Source of the DNA: Amoebidium appalachense
Taxonomy: Eukaryota; Ichthyosporea
Direction: 5' to 3'
NCBI GenBank assembly: GCA_963693365.1
Contig: CAVNZM010000013.1
Span: forward strand, 2,232,001-2,296,000
Length of the DNA stretch: 64,000 nt
Position numbers and translations under genes: made by a program. Below are positions 1 through 20,845 of the stretch, one piece after another; positions within the stretch are counted from its first letter, which is position 1; every line of letters starts with the position of its first letter. The notes below the pieces were generated by a model. The model was not told the DNA's origin. It saw only the letters and a program-made list of their open reading frames with translations, and did no database searches.

Positions 1-420
1 AGTAAAGGTGTTCCGAGCTCAACACCTATGACACTAGAGGACACGGGTCACCACAGACGGTGGCTTTAAAATAGATATCCATAAAGTCTATTGGAGATAT
101 ACATCATGATGGCAACCTGAATGGCACGCTGAAAGTATGGTCACGTGTTACGGTGACACACTCCCTCTTCCCCTTCTCATTGGCATTTCTCCCGAGATCT
201 AGCCAGACACTTTCAATTTGCATGTACAAATACTTCTGCCAATTCCTTCAGTTACACACATTTCGAGTAAAGGTGTGTCGAGACGTCACACTTAGGACAG
301 GGCTCGCAAAAACGGATCGTCAAAAAAAAAAAATAACCATAAAGTATATGGAGATATATATGCGGCAATCGAAATGCCCCGCTATAAGTGTGGTCACGTG
401 TTAGACTCAACCTCTTTCCC
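1..420. repeat. Imperfect tandem duplication, about 265 bp period
   Basis: The block at about 1-170 recurs at about 264-420. Both copies share, in the same order, AGTAAAGGTG near the left end, a stretch reading ATAAAGT..TAT.GGAGATATA, and GGTCACGTGTTA followed by a CT-rich segment. No gene is visible inside it. Confidence 0.7.
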
Positions 421-435
421 TCTCTCCTCTCTCTC

Positions 436-474
<39 letters not shown>

Positions 475-494
475 TCCCCCCCCCCCCCCCCCCT
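415..494. repeat. CT-rich microsatellite running into poly-C
   Basis: A (CT)n/(CTC)n stretch runs directly into about 17 consecutive C. Confidence 0.9.
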
Positions 495-2435
495 CCCGCG
501 GATGACAGACATCTTGTGCTGAGCCGAAGATCCCGAGACAAGAACAATGCCTTTGATTCCCAAAACCTACTTGCGAGGCAATGTTCAGGCCTCTGATTGG
601 TTACGCATTAGCTTAGCCTAATACTTGTTGATATCTCAAGGCACATTTCCAATATGCTCAGATTGCAAATAGCAATTACTTCATAGAGTCTCAAATAGGT
701 CTAATTTAGATCTCGTTAATTCATTCATGTGAATATTCTAAGTCGTTCTGCTCCCGAAGATTCAGGACGCCATGACCTGAGGTGATTTAGCGAACATATA
801 TGAATACAATGTATAGTTTAACTTCAAGGCTTCATAAATACCTAACCTGTAACTGCAACTAGTAGTAGTACCTTTATGCGGCTTATTTATGTTACATACT
901 ATGCTCTTGGCTGCTGGTTCTTCTAAGTGGTAGATGATATCATGTTATTTTGTGGTCCGAGGCTCACAGGTACTACTGAGAAAGGTGTGCACTTGAGCTC
1001 AGTAGCTCAGTAAGCAGGTCAGTCAGCACCGCCGCCCGGCCAGCTCTCAACACATCAAAAAGCCCTGCCAGCTAAGCTATCTACAAGTGCCGTCTACATC
1101 AAGTTGCCACCTCAACACTTCAAGTAGACGTAAGGGTTGCATCTACAGCTTGGCAAGACCAAGGCTACACCTGCTACATGACTGACTGCTGCTGCTGCTG
1201 CTGCTGCTGCTACAATATACTCTTTACACTATCTAGATCTGCATTTAAGGAGACTTCAAAGTTGCGGGATGGGTTTTCCCTTAAAAATGGGGGGATAAAA
1301 TAAATGATCAGATCGTTCAAATTCAAGCCTGTTGGTCGACTTAAATTTGCGGATTTGGTCCTTATCTCCGACTATCAAATTTTCAACGCTATTTTCTCAG
1401 ACAATGAGCTCGGCACATACCTGGCCCGGGGGAGAAAATGAAATTCTACTAATAAAAACTAGGGGCCCCTAATTCTTTATTTTGGAAAGGCGGTGTCATT
1501 TTGAAAAAATTGGTACCCTCTGAAGTGCAGTCTGGTAGAGCGAGATTTTTCCATGAGATGCCACCTGTCCAACTTAACTAATTACCCCTGACTTTGTAAT
1601 TGATTTTTGAAACCTTCCACGATATGTGCGCTAAATCTTCAACAATCGACAATGGGTTTATGTTGGGAGTTGAACTCTCGGGCCTACCCTAGTAGGCTTC
1701 CGGTCTCGATTGACCAGCTGGATCAATTTTGGAACTTGGTTGATCTTGATCTGATGGCACCCCCAATATTAAGCGAAAATCAATCCCCATGTTACCTAAA
1801 CATGTGGTTTACGGTACAGACTTTCACAAAGCACCGAGACCAGTATTAATGTAGCATACTAGTTTAGCTATATAAATTTATAAACAATAATATTCACTCT
1901 CTCATAATGTCGTGTCATGTATATTATAATCATCGGAACAGGCCAGAACAAATGCCGGTATTGTCCAACCATGTGCAGAACCTTTATTTAACATGTACCT
2001 TTGTGTCATGTAATCTGCCGACTCGGAGGCAAACCTTTGCTATGAGCTGAATAAGTACCAACTTGAAGTACTGATCGGCTTGGTCCACCCATGTTTTTCA
2101 CTCTGGATTATCATGACATTGATTTATCAGCCGGGAGCACAAGGAACGTGTCGTCACACTCCCTTAAATATCATATAATGATGACTGCGCACACACGTTC
2201 AAGTTATTGACATGCTTCCACACACTTAACGTTAACTATTGCGCCCCATTGCTGCCTTCCTCCTCGGCGGTCCAGTAGCACCAGTAGTAGTTGTGCATAT
2301 TTGTATGACTCATGGGATTGCGGCCACCCCTCACTGTCAGTATTAGTTGGTAAATCTTTGGTCCACACATCATAAAACTACATGTACATATGTGGGATAT
2401 TATCCAGATATTCATAGTTACGTGGCTTGCTGCTT
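495..2435. other. AT-richer non-coding stretch
   Basis: No open frame with recognisable protein signature or splice structure is seen. It holds one CTGATTGG box near 591, a (CTG)n triplet run of about nine units at 1187-1212, and otherwise unique AT-rich sequence. The 80-residue open frame at 1607-1849 has no family motif and is probably chance. Confidence 0.5.
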
Positions 2436-2439
2436 TGTG

Positions 2440-2775
2440 CTACAACCGAATTTTCGCAAGTCCCCACTGAGCACACAAACCAATGGAGCGGTAGAGCGAT
2501 TTATGTCTGAAGCTGCCCATCTTAGTAAAACCGCAGCTAACAAAAATGCACGTGAACCAACAGAACTCGAGAGGGTGGTGTTTAAGGAAGTCACCCACCA
2601 ACCACAGTCTGCCTACCGCACTTAGACCAAAATGGGATGGCCCATACCGGGTCCTCCGGCGGGGCGCTACTGACGACCCCATGTCCTACAAAATTCAGCG
2701 GGTTGGATCCACACTGATGTGGGCCAGTGATTCCGGGAAGGCTGATCTCGTAATGGGCCATTTTGCCTCGCTCAT
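2440..2775 (+). pseudogene. Broken retroelement integrase fragment (Ty3/gypsy-like)
   Basis: Two overlapping frames carry pieces typical of LTR-retrotransposon integrases. The first has TNGAVERF, matching the end of the integrase core that contains the last catalytic Glu. The second, in a different frame, has LRPKWDGPYRVL followed by SYKIQ, matching the small beta-barrel C-terminal domain. The pieces lie closer together than in an intact integrase and are separated by a frameshift, and neither has a flanking reverse transcriptase. No long terminal repeats were seen. This is most likely an old, decayed insertion. The family assignment rests on short motifs only. Confidence 0.5.
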
Positions 2776-5683
2776 TAAAGTTTTCTTTTCCTATGCGAGT
2801 TCGTTTTTCTTGAGAAAAACTCTTAAAGATTGTAACATTATTACAGAAATAAATCTAAACTTTTTCGTACACTTACATTTTTGTTTTGGGGCACTTTCTT
2901 GTTTTGTTTTTTCCATCATCTCGAGGTCTACTCTGTGATACACGATCTACAGTTTAAGTAGAGCGACGGTAACTTTCGTTAATCTCAATACCATGAGTAT
3001 AATAAGCACAAGCACAGCCCAATAAGAAAAACTGGCCCGGTCGGAACTATGAGCCAGGCAATATATATATTTAATTTAAAACAATCACTAATTGGTTGTT
3101 CTGCCCATTAACGACGTTTAAAATCAAACCTGCCAAGATGGTTAGGTGGTGGCACGTGCGTAACGGAACTGGCTTTTTTAAACCATGGCCCATGTTGCGA
3201 AGCAGAGGAATTGGTGTAGGGACCTCAACGTTACCCGTTAATGCTCCAGGGATTTGTGTAAAAAAGGGATATGATTGGTCACTTCTAAATCTTGGAAGCA
3301 ACATTCTATTTTGCCACGTTGCTTTTATCGGTTTTTTTTTAACAGCATTCCACCCGGATGCACCCGCATTCCACCCAAAACGACGAGGGGTGTTACGGAC
3401 CCCTACATTCAACCCAGATCGATGGCATGCCGGGTGGAATGCGGTATGTGAAAAAGACGGATTTGGTTTACATGATAAACAGCCAATCGCTAAACGTATA
3501 GACACTTTTAAACATTCCTGGAATAGATCTACCCAATCGCAATGCTAATTAGGTGATAACGAGAATAAGCTTAACAGCCATAAGCCAATCGATTCGGCAG
3601 GAACCGACCCTGACTAGTACCGAAGTCCGTTTATTGGCTTTGAGCCAATCACACCAATGCATAAACATGGACCAATCAACCCCATCGGAGTATACTTTTG
3701 GTTGGACAAAACTTTGTATGACATAAAAAACGCACACCACCACCTGGCATGATTTTCGCAAGTGGCCAAAATCTTACAGGTAGTGGTAGAAAAAATATTC
3801 CAGAATTCATGGCATATCATACTTTCTTACACCACCACCTGAACCGTTCGCAACGTCCGCCTGGCAACGAACGGCTGCGAGCTGTGCAGCTCTCCCAGTC
3901 AAGCCAGCACAGTTGATAATAGGAAGAAGAAATTTTGATTCCATGCAAACCAATCGGGTGAAACTATTTCATTTTGTCCCTTTTAACAAGAAAAGATGAA
4001 AAAGAACTTCTGTGAGGCAATATATATGCATCTGAATTTATTTTCAACTTGCTACTTCTGCTAAAAAAAGAGTCTGTAATTTACGTACGGTATACCCCTG
4101 CTTTCCCTTTCAACCAATCTGATGTTCTCGGGCGGGTCAGCAAATGCAGCGACACCGTCATCTCAGTTTCGCTCACACAAGAGTGGCTCATGATAACAAA
4201 TTACTTTCTGATTGGTTGGATTCTACAATTGAATGATACAGTCGAACTCCAAATCAATCAGCGATCGTAACACAAATGCATGATCTTTTAGTCTGACCCC
4301 ACCCGAGAACTTTAAGAATAGCTTTCCCGGAATCATTTGGCCCACATCAGTGTGATCAACGGACACAGTCAGGGGGCACAGACACATACATAGCTTCACA
4401 CATCCCTAGACTCTGAGCCGTATTTCCCTCGTCCCAACGTTGATTTGACGGCAACCCAGACCCACCTTCAAAGTGGCAAAAATTATTGCCCACAAATCTG
4501 ACTCGGCAACTGCCCAGGCTCTTGAGCCCTTTACAGAGTCAGGAAAGGGTACACACATAAGGATGACACCTGGGAGCCTCACCGGGCCGGCCTGCAAGCC
4601 TTGAGACACAGCAGCACGAGCACTCACAGACGGTATACCTTACACGCCCTGACAGCCAGCCCCCAATCAAGAAAACACCAACGTTGCTTACTCACCTCAG
4701 TCTGGTGGTTTACCGTGTCCAGACTGTACTACCAGGATCCGTGCCCGAGAAGGGAAGGAGAATAACATCTGTACACGCGGCCCTCGTACATGTATACTAT
4801 CACGAATACACGGTACATATCATAGTAATCACGTAGATATTGTGTATATAGGGACAGATGGCCAGCCTCGATATCATAAGTGACCGCCAGCTGCAGCGGG
4901 CTGCGGCTCACGACTGAGCCGCGGCAGAACTCAGAGGTTGTGTAGTCGATACGAACCAATAGGAATCTTAGAATCTGCTAGGATATAAATCACTAAGAAG
5001 GCAAGATTTTTAGTTAAGCGGACAGAGCTACTGAATAGGAAGCCAGACCCAGTTAGTTGAAAATTTATGTACAGAAAAAAAAAAAAAAAAAAAAAAAGCC
5101 TCAGTGTATCAATGACATTTGTTTTTGAAGTTACTCTTTTACTAAGGCTTTTAGTTGGCTTCCTGTTATTGATGTACTGTGCACACAAAAACGAGCGCGA
5201 CATAAGAATGATCAGAAGTCACGAAGGCATCAATGCCAACCGCGCTGGCCGCGGATCAAGGGATCCAGATGGTCTGAAACAGTGTGTGTCTTTATAAAAC
5301 ATGCCGTCCCAGTACGGGAGATCACTCTGAACGAGCACATTAAAAGTATCCTGGCCGCGAATCTGCTCTTTTGGCCCTGTTCTGCGGCCAGGCCGTCTTT
5401 TTTTCAGATGTGTGCCCTGAAGTGCCCGTTCTGTGTGTCTATAATTTGATTCAGTTGTTCTCGTCCTTATCCCAACTAGTGCAACTGTTTACAGGATTTC
5501 ACAAGCCATGAGCGCCAATGGTGGGTGATGTGTTATGGCGTGATATCACGGCCAGCCCACCTCCCACCAAAACCCGACCGTGCTCAAGCTGATATTATGG
5601 TGTTATCACACTGGCCAGTCAGTGATAAAGTAGTGATATCACGGTGATTTCGGCAACACCACCAGACCCAGTCATCAGCATTG
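2776..5683. other. AT-richer intergenic DNA with CCAAT boxes
   Basis: No supported gene. CCAAT-type boxes occur in both orientations (for example near 3270, 3583, 3641, 3672, 3950, 4110 and 4208). A perfect 13-bp inverted repeat spans 3345-3442, a poly-A tract lies at 5075-5097, and a 10-bp palindrome occurs twice near 5540 and 5633. Short open frames here lack family motifs. Confidence 0.5.
3345..3442. repeat. 13-bp perfect inverted repeat, hairpin candidate
   Basis: GCATTCCACCCGG at 3345-3357 is matched by its exact reverse complement at 3430-3442, and a partial extra copy GCATTCCACCC lies near 3366. The spacing of about 70 bp would allow a stem-loop or mark the ends of a tiny decayed element. 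Confidence 0.6.
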
Positions 5684-5685
5684 CT

Positions 5686-5815
5686 GCAGCCAATCAGACG
5701 GCAACCATTCAAATTTATTGCAGCCAATCAGAACCAGCCATTCAAACTTGCTGAAGCCAATCAGAGCCAGTCATTCAAATCTAATGCAGCCAATCACAAC
5801 CAGCCAATCTAATCA
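5686..5815. repeat. 33-34 bp tandem repeat, four units, each with a CCAATC box
   Basis: Units begin near 5686, 5720, 5753 and 5786. Each contains GCAGCCAATCAG or a close variant followed by a CCATTCAAA-like half. The array sits just beyond the 3' end of the minus-strand purU gene. Confidence 0.85.
5712..5718 (-). promoter_or_regulatory. Possible poly(A) signal of purU
   Basis: AATAAA on the minus strand about 145 nt beyond the purU stop codon. The position fits a 3' UTR signal, but the hexamer lies inside an AT-rich repeat. Confidence 0.35.
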
Positions 5816-5859
5816 CCTATCTGCTAGGGCATTCATGCTCATAGATCCACCATCCCCCC

Positions 5860-8169
5860 TCAGAAGATGACTGTTCTGTTGCCGGAGATAAAGACCCTCT
5901 CCTCCAGCACCATCTTCAATGCCCTTGCCAGCACTATCTTCTCCACATCGCGCCCTGTGGAGGCCATCTCCTGCCACGACCACTCGTGGTCCACCGGCAG
6001 CACATCCTGCCCACCAGTCAGTCAGTCTTAGCAAATACATGGGCCTGGGTTTGGCAGCCAACCCACTCACCATTGGCTACACCCAGCCCCTTCCAACCAT
6101 CCATCACCCAGCCAAGTGAGGGCATGTCAAAGGCGCTGCCATGCCATGGACATTGGCACACACACACACACACATCCATGCCCCCCACCAAACCAATAGC
6201 ATGCACACACCCCATGGCATGCACATCTCCTGCCCGGCATGTGCCAGCACTACCTTCAGCCATTTGTGGGCACCTGCCCATGGCCCTGACAGTCCACTCA
6301 CAAGACACTTGCATGAACAGCATGGACTGTAGCAGCCCCCCTAGCCTCCTCCACCCTCCCCAAAGGCACATACACACAACCGTCCCTTTCCCCCCCCTCC
6401 CCCAGGTACATAGTCAAACTGCCATTCATACAGCGCCGCAAGCACCACATTACAATAACACCTTTTTATGACCACGGGTCGACACATGACACCCTACTAT
6501 ACGACCTACACCAGTATCCTCGTTTGGTGCACCCCCTCCTCCCCCCCCCCCCCCCCCCCCCAGTTGCAAATCAATCCCCCCCCCCACCCTCCCTAGGATC
6601 AAACTACCCATCTCCCCGTTCCCTCCCTCCAAGTGCTACACTCCCTGCGCCCACCTGGTAGATGATTGGGCCCTCGTCCAGGTTGTCTGTGACGTAGTGG
6701 GAGGTGGCCCCGATGATCTTCACCCCTCTGTTCCACGCCTGCCTGCGTGTTAAGTCAGAACCGTGCACCCATGCCACACCCCCCAACAGACAGAGCACAC
6801 AGACTAGAGCCAGCCAGTTGCACCCAAGGATCAACCATCAACAGCACCCACTAGGAGCCCCCACCCCGCAGGCACCCCACCCCACACTCCCCTGCCATTC
6901 CACCTTTCTGCACTACCTTACCACCCCACCCTGCCTGTGTGCCCCTCTATGCCTGCCTGTGTGCCCCTCTATGCCTGTGCCCACCACTACCCGTACATAG
7001 CATGTGTGTGTGCCTACTTGTATGGGTTTGCGCCGATGAATGCGGGCAGGAATGAGTGGTGGATGTTGATGATGCGGCTGGGGTATGCGGCCACAAATTT
7101 GGGGCTGAGGATGCGCATGTACTTGGCCAGTACCAGATAGTCTGGCTGGTACTGCCCCACCTGCTCAAGCACCTGCTCCCCAACCAGTCAGCACCCCTTC
7201 CTCGTCCCCCCCTCCCCGCACCCCCCTATCATGCAGGCACACACCAGCTACCAGCCAGCCAGCCCCCCCCCCCCCCCCCCCCCTTCATGCAGGCACACAC
7301 CAGGTACCAACCAGCCCCCACCAGTCCCACCCCACTCCCCTGTGTCTCAGGCAGGCACACACCAGCTACCAGCGGCCCCCCCACCCCCCCTTCCCCTTCT
7401 GATGCAGGCACACATCAGCTACCAGCCCCAACCCCCCCCTCCCCCCCCCTCAGCTCCCCTCCTCCCCCTCACCCCCCCTCATGCAGGCACACATCAGCTA
7501 CGAGCCAGCCCCCCCCCCTCCCCCTCCCCCCCCTCCCCGCACCACCTTCGAGCAGGCACACACCAGCTACCAGTCAACCCCCTCCCCCTCTCGCCTCAAC
7601 CCTCCCCCCCCCCCCCCCCCCCCACACACACACAAATACACACTTGCCTCCCCTCAAACATTAAAAACCAGTCACAATCAGCCCATCCTTAACACACACC
7701 CACACCCAATCACACACGACCCGTCAGGAGGTCACACACAGGCTACCAGTCATTCTCCCCCTTACCCCCCCCCCCCCCCTCCCCCCTCCCCCCCCCCACA
7801 CACCCACAGCCACACCCACACCCACATGCACCCGTACACACACACAGCCATACGAACACCAAGCCCCCCCCCTACCCTCCCACACCCCCACACAGGCACG
7901 CACCAACTCCTCGTGCCTCTCTCTGCTCACACCGTTGTGGTCGACGAAGTGGAAGGGCACGTTGAACTTCTCCACCAGCGGCCGCAGTGTGTCGTGGTTG
8001 GCCACCACAGCCACTATGTCGGCCAGCAGGTCTCCACTCAGGTGGCGGATAAGCAGGTCACCAAGCACGTGCATCTCCTTGGTGGCAAGCAGCACCAGCC
8101 GTTTCTTGACAAGCCGCTTGAGCTCCACTATGGCACCGGCAGGCAGAACGGCACGGATCTGATAAGGGT

Positions 8170-8210
<41 letters not shown>

Positions 8211-8986
8211 TTGTCTGCGTGTGTGTGTGTACAGGGCTATGTGCGTGAGTGTAAAGGCGAGGAAGTGTGTGTTTGTGTGGGGTATGTTTGTGTGTATATG
8301 TGTGTATGTGTGTGTGAACACGCTGGTGTGTCCGTGTGTGTACGCTTGTGCTTGCGCACGCAAATGTGTGCGTGCGTGCGCGCGTGCCTGCGTGTGTGCG
8401 TGTGCGTGTGCGTGTGCGTGTGCGTGTGCGTGTGTGTATGTGTGTGTGTGGGGTCGGGTGCGTAACTTAGGTGTGAGCAAGCGATGGCTGTGTAGTGAGG
8501 GACCCCTAAGGGGAGGTTGTATGTCAAGTAAAGACACGATGCAGCTACCGCTGTAACCCAACCTCGTTCCCTTGGCGGCAGAGCAAAAAAAAACCCACTG
8601 CGCAGAAGCCCTTGGCCCTTTCAAAGCAGGCCGTGTGTGTTCTGTGCGTGCCAGGCCCCAGCACCAACACAGCCGCCAGCCTCCCAGCAACCCGTTCTCC
8701 GAGCAGCAGCACTCACGGCCCACCCTTTAGCCCAGTACACCCTCCCAGCAGGCCTTATCCAGCCACGTGCACATGCGCTCACCTCCTGCTCAAACTTCTC
8801 CTCGTCCACCTCGCCTGCCAGGCCTGCCCTGTAGTAGAACTCGTTCTTGTTTGTGTCCACAAACTCGTCGTTGCTTATAATGTTGAGGTCGTGCCGGTAG
8901 CTGACCCCGGTCAGCTTGTGGATCAGTCCCTTTTCGTCCGCACACTGCACGCGCAGCACATGTGTCTCTGCGTCCTTGCCCGACAT
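5860..8986 (-). CDS. purU: Formyltetrahydrofolate deformylase (PurU), 5 exons
   Basis: Hydrolyses 10-formyl-tetrahydrofolate to tetrahydrofolate and formate. Proposed exons in transcript order: 8783-8986, 7904-8158, 7018-7172, 6655-6742, 5860-6006. All junctions are GT-AG and phases agree, giving about 282 aa, the usual PurU length. The N-terminal part is an ACT domain ([17 protein letters not shown]). The formyltransferase domain follows, with VVANHD (Asn about 122), [10 protein letters not shown] (His about 191), GATSHYVT and LDEGPII (Asp about 227), supplying the Asn-His-Asp triad. The C-terminus ends in the typical GNRTVIF. The start at 8986 is the first Met before the ACT domain. No clear targeting peptide is seen. 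Animals lack this enzyme; algae, plants and bacteria have it. The second intron is expanded by a minisatellite. Confidence 0.93.
7226..7760 (-). repeat. Intronic minisatellite in purU with donor-like units
   Basis: Six or seven degenerate copies of a unit that on the transcript strand reads about AGCTGGTGTGTGCCTGCAT, separated by poly-G of varying length. Copies lie near 7229, 7287, 7348, 7403, 7480, 7550 and 7730. The unit resembles the real 5' splice site of the same intron (AGTTG|GTGCGTGCCTG at 7903). Confidence 0.8.
8170..8455. repeat. (TG)n and related microsatellite in purU intron 1
   Basis: Alternating TG/CG-rich simple sequence filling much of the intron between exons 1 and 2 of purU, including a pure (GT) run at 8171-8208. 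Confidence 0.95.
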
Positions 8987-9905
8987 GGTGCAATGTGGTG
9001 GCGAGAACGGTGGAAGAGGGGAGGAAAAAGGAGGCCTCTTAGTGAAAAACCGGCAGGCAGAGAAACAGCAAGTGCACCGCCACGTTGAGCAAGTCCAAAA
9101 AAATTTATGCGGGGGACTCCCCTAGTGGGGCAAATGGTGTTGGAAGTTTTGGCTTTTCGGAATCCCTAAAAACGTTAAAATTCTTTCATATCTTGTAATT
9201 CTCTAATTTCCCCGTAAAAAGGAAGCAAACGAGACCAAAAAACTAATCATTTCCATCTTATTTCAACCGGGGCTTACAAACTGGCTCATATCTCTACACC
9301 TGTAGCGGCGGTTGCTGGGAGAATCTAAGCTCCTTGCACCGGAATTTTGAAAAATATAAATATAAAGTGATAACTTACATGGCGTTTAGGGGATTGAGCG
9401 CTGGGCCTGAGCCAGCCATTGACCTTGCGCAGGCATTCGCCATCCATGATTTGTAGCTAATGGCAGGTCCAATCATTGTGGGTACTAGGCAGGGTGTGAA
9501 ATTCCTGGTTTTCAGGGTGCGCAATTTCATATGACACCAGCTGTCATCAAGTAATGACAAACCAAAAACCATAAGGCTACAAATCGCTATGCATGATTTA
9601 TACACATGTTGTGGCAAATATTTTTTTTGTCCCCCCCACCTCCCCCCGTGTGCATGTACACATTGCAAGTACACAAGTCGATACTTTCGACTCGGATGGC
9701 TGGTGGTAGTGGCGTATACGTAGCAGTGTTTTTTGTTTACATGCTCATGCCTGGTACTGGTGGCAGCTGCGTGGGCCGCAGCGCACTCATAAACCGTGAC
9801 CTCAGAATAATTCACGGTGTGACTGCGGCCAAATTATGTGGCGGTGCTAACTAATACTCTGACCTAGCGCTAGCACTGCGCATGCAGGGCAGACACCTGC
9901 ACACG

Positions 9906-9980
<75 letters not shown>

Positions 9981-10333
9981 ATGTGTGTGTGCACACATAC
10001 GCACGTGGACAGTGTCACACTACACAAGGCTGCAAATACACACGCCACGGCAGTTAGTCCGCAGACACAAAATATTGCCCGCTTTAATAGCTATTAATAT
10101 CAGACACATACTTGGATTTCTTTGCACTGCTTTGAGCACAGTCACTGCAGCTGTGGCCATCGAGGGTGGCAGTCCCAACTACTTTCAGCTCCAAAGAAGT
10201 GTTCAACGTGTGAATTAAATGGGGAGGCCCTTCAGGGGGGGGGGGGGGGGGGGGGGGGAGAGGTATATGTTGGAAACTTGGAAATTTCTCTGGACTAAAT
10301 CCCCCCCCCCCTCCCCCGCGTCTCACACAGACA

Positions 10334-10387
<54 letters not shown>

Positions 10388-10827
10388 GACAAACAACACA
10401 TACACACGCACACACACACACAGCTCATACAAGAATAAATACACCAAGAAGTGGCTGTTCGAATTATTTCCGACTCCACCCGGTCTAGCGCTCAAAATCA
10501 CATATCTCAGGATTTATTTGCCCCCAGGGCGCTAGCATGCACATAGATACCGTCAGCCAACAAGAATCCCCCCACGATGTGGTTGCTGGCCCTACATGCT
10601 CTGAAACTTGGGCAGCCGCAGTCATATTGAAACTAATGGTCCCGGGAGGAGGAGGAGGAGGAGGGGGTGGGGGTGGGTGGGGAGGTATGCATGACCCAGC
10701 ATAGTAATTCTGTCAGTCGGCCAATAAGAACATCCCAAAGTGCGGCTGCCCAGCATGTCCATTACGTCGGCTTGGCTGCCAGCATGGTCTTGCTGCCATA
10801 TGGTCTTGACATACACCTTTTAACCCA
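8987..10827. other. Spacer between purU 5' end and CDK11 3' end
   Basis: No supported gene. It holds AT-rich sequence at about 9120-9400, a (CA)n run at 9915-9978, a poly-G tract near 10238-10259 and a second (CA)n run at about 10330-10425. It should contain the purU promoter. No CCAATCAG box was noticed next to the purU start. Confidence 0.5.
10511..10518 (-). promoter_or_regulatory. Possible poly(A) signal of CDK11
   Basis: AATAAA on the minus strand about 310 nt beyond the CDK11 stop. It is a weak candidate because of the distance. Confidence 0.3.
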
Positions 10828-19458
<8,631 letters not shown>

Positions 19459-19656
19459 GGCTACCAATTTTTAGTCGCATCTATAACGCCCATACCTAAG
19501 CAGTGACCAGGCTGTGCCGAAATTTGAACCTCTGAACACAGGGCCGTGGCTGCAGGATGACCACAGTGCAATGATTGCGCCTCAATGGGCATTTACATTC
19601 ACGGCGCCTGCGAACTGCTGGCAGACTCCGCAACAGCTGCGACGGACTCCGCGGAG

Positions 19657-19765
19657 TTTACATGTACCTGCTAAGAGCGTTAGGTGTTAGAGTGTTGGCG
19701 AGACATGGGGTTACATGTAGTTGCTAAGAGCGTTAGGTGTTAGAGTATTGGCGAGACTGGGGGTT
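19657..19765. repeat. Tandem duplication, about 53 bp, two copies
   Basis: A unit of GTTTACATGTACCTGCTAAG, then GAGCGTTAGGTGTTAGAGTG and GGCGAGAC, is repeated almost exactly, 200 bp upstream of the CDK11 start. Confidence 0.9.
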
Positions 19766-20764
19766 TGGAACTAGCACGGGGCGCATGCTCTGTGTGGGCA
19801 CTGGCTGTGGCCGCTGTATGCACTAGCCACCAAGGGATCCGGCGGAACAGGTGAAAATTGGTTGCACGTCTACGTTTGTGTGTGCTTGCATTGCATCCCG
19901 CGCGCTTAGTTCGTACCGCCTTTGTGTGCTGTGGTTGACGGTGCCAGCCTGGACACCTGTGGCCGGCCCACGGGTGCTTGGTGTGTGTCCCCGCGCTTGG
20001 CTGCTGGCGCACTAACAGGGCACACTGGCGGACTGCTTTTGTTTTCCTGCACGGCCGGTTTTAGTCTTATTCTCGTTCAGCTTGTTGTTATCCTAGCCTA
20101 CGAGGCAGGTGGTGTGCTTGCCGCCCGCCAAGCGTGTATAGGTCTCACAACATGGTACGGCTCGACTATTTGTGTTTAATCTGCAAATGTCGCAATTTCT
20201 AGAACCCTCGCCCCTGCTTCTGTGCCCATGTGTGCACCCGGAGCACCCAGCCGGGTGGAACACATGACCACCGTGCTTGGTGTGTAAGTTCTACGTTTTG
20301 TTTATGGGTTTGTCCGGCCCGGGGTATCGTGGTTTGTTTGTGTAATGTTCGTTACAAGACACAAAGCTTTCCTGCTTCCCACTTCCCAGTATAGTTTGCT
20401 CTGTGCTATGATCAGAATGTTGGTTTCCTGTTTGTGCTGCAAGAACCTTTTCCTTCTTTCCTCGACGTTTTTTCTTGCATGGCTGAAGGCTGGCCCACAG
20501 GCATACACTCGTTCTTACATAGTTGCTTCTCCCGTTTTTTTTTTCTGCGGTGAAGATCGGTCTCCTCCCATATGCTTATTTTGCTCAGGCATATGCACCT
20601 TGTTTTAACACGGCGCTGGGAGCAGGTCCTTTTTACACCCATCAATGTGCCCTTGTTGCTTGCATTCTTCAGGAGTTTCTTGCCCTTGTGCTCTTATGAA
20701 ACAGAACCACCTCCTGAGTCCGTACCACACCCTCCGTTCCATGTGCTTGGTAACTGGGATTACG

Positions 20765-20811
20765 TTATTTTCTTTTTCTTTTTATTTATTTATTTATTTA
20801 TTTATTATTTT

Positions 20812-20844
<33 letters not shown>

Positions 20845-20845
20845 A
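20765..20845. repeat. (TTTA)n running into poly-G
   Basis: About ten TTTA-like units end in TTTTTT and switch at once to a run of about 30 G. Confidence 0.93.

Noticed and set aside
3096-3548. 150-residue open frame on the plus strand and its antisense partner
   Set aside because: Both strands are open over the same AT-rich unique DNA; no motif, no codon bias like the real genes, and it overlaps the inverted repeat.
19500-19590. tRNA-like stretch with GGTTCAAATTTC on the minus strand
   Set aside because: No matching A box or cloverleaf stems could be drawn.
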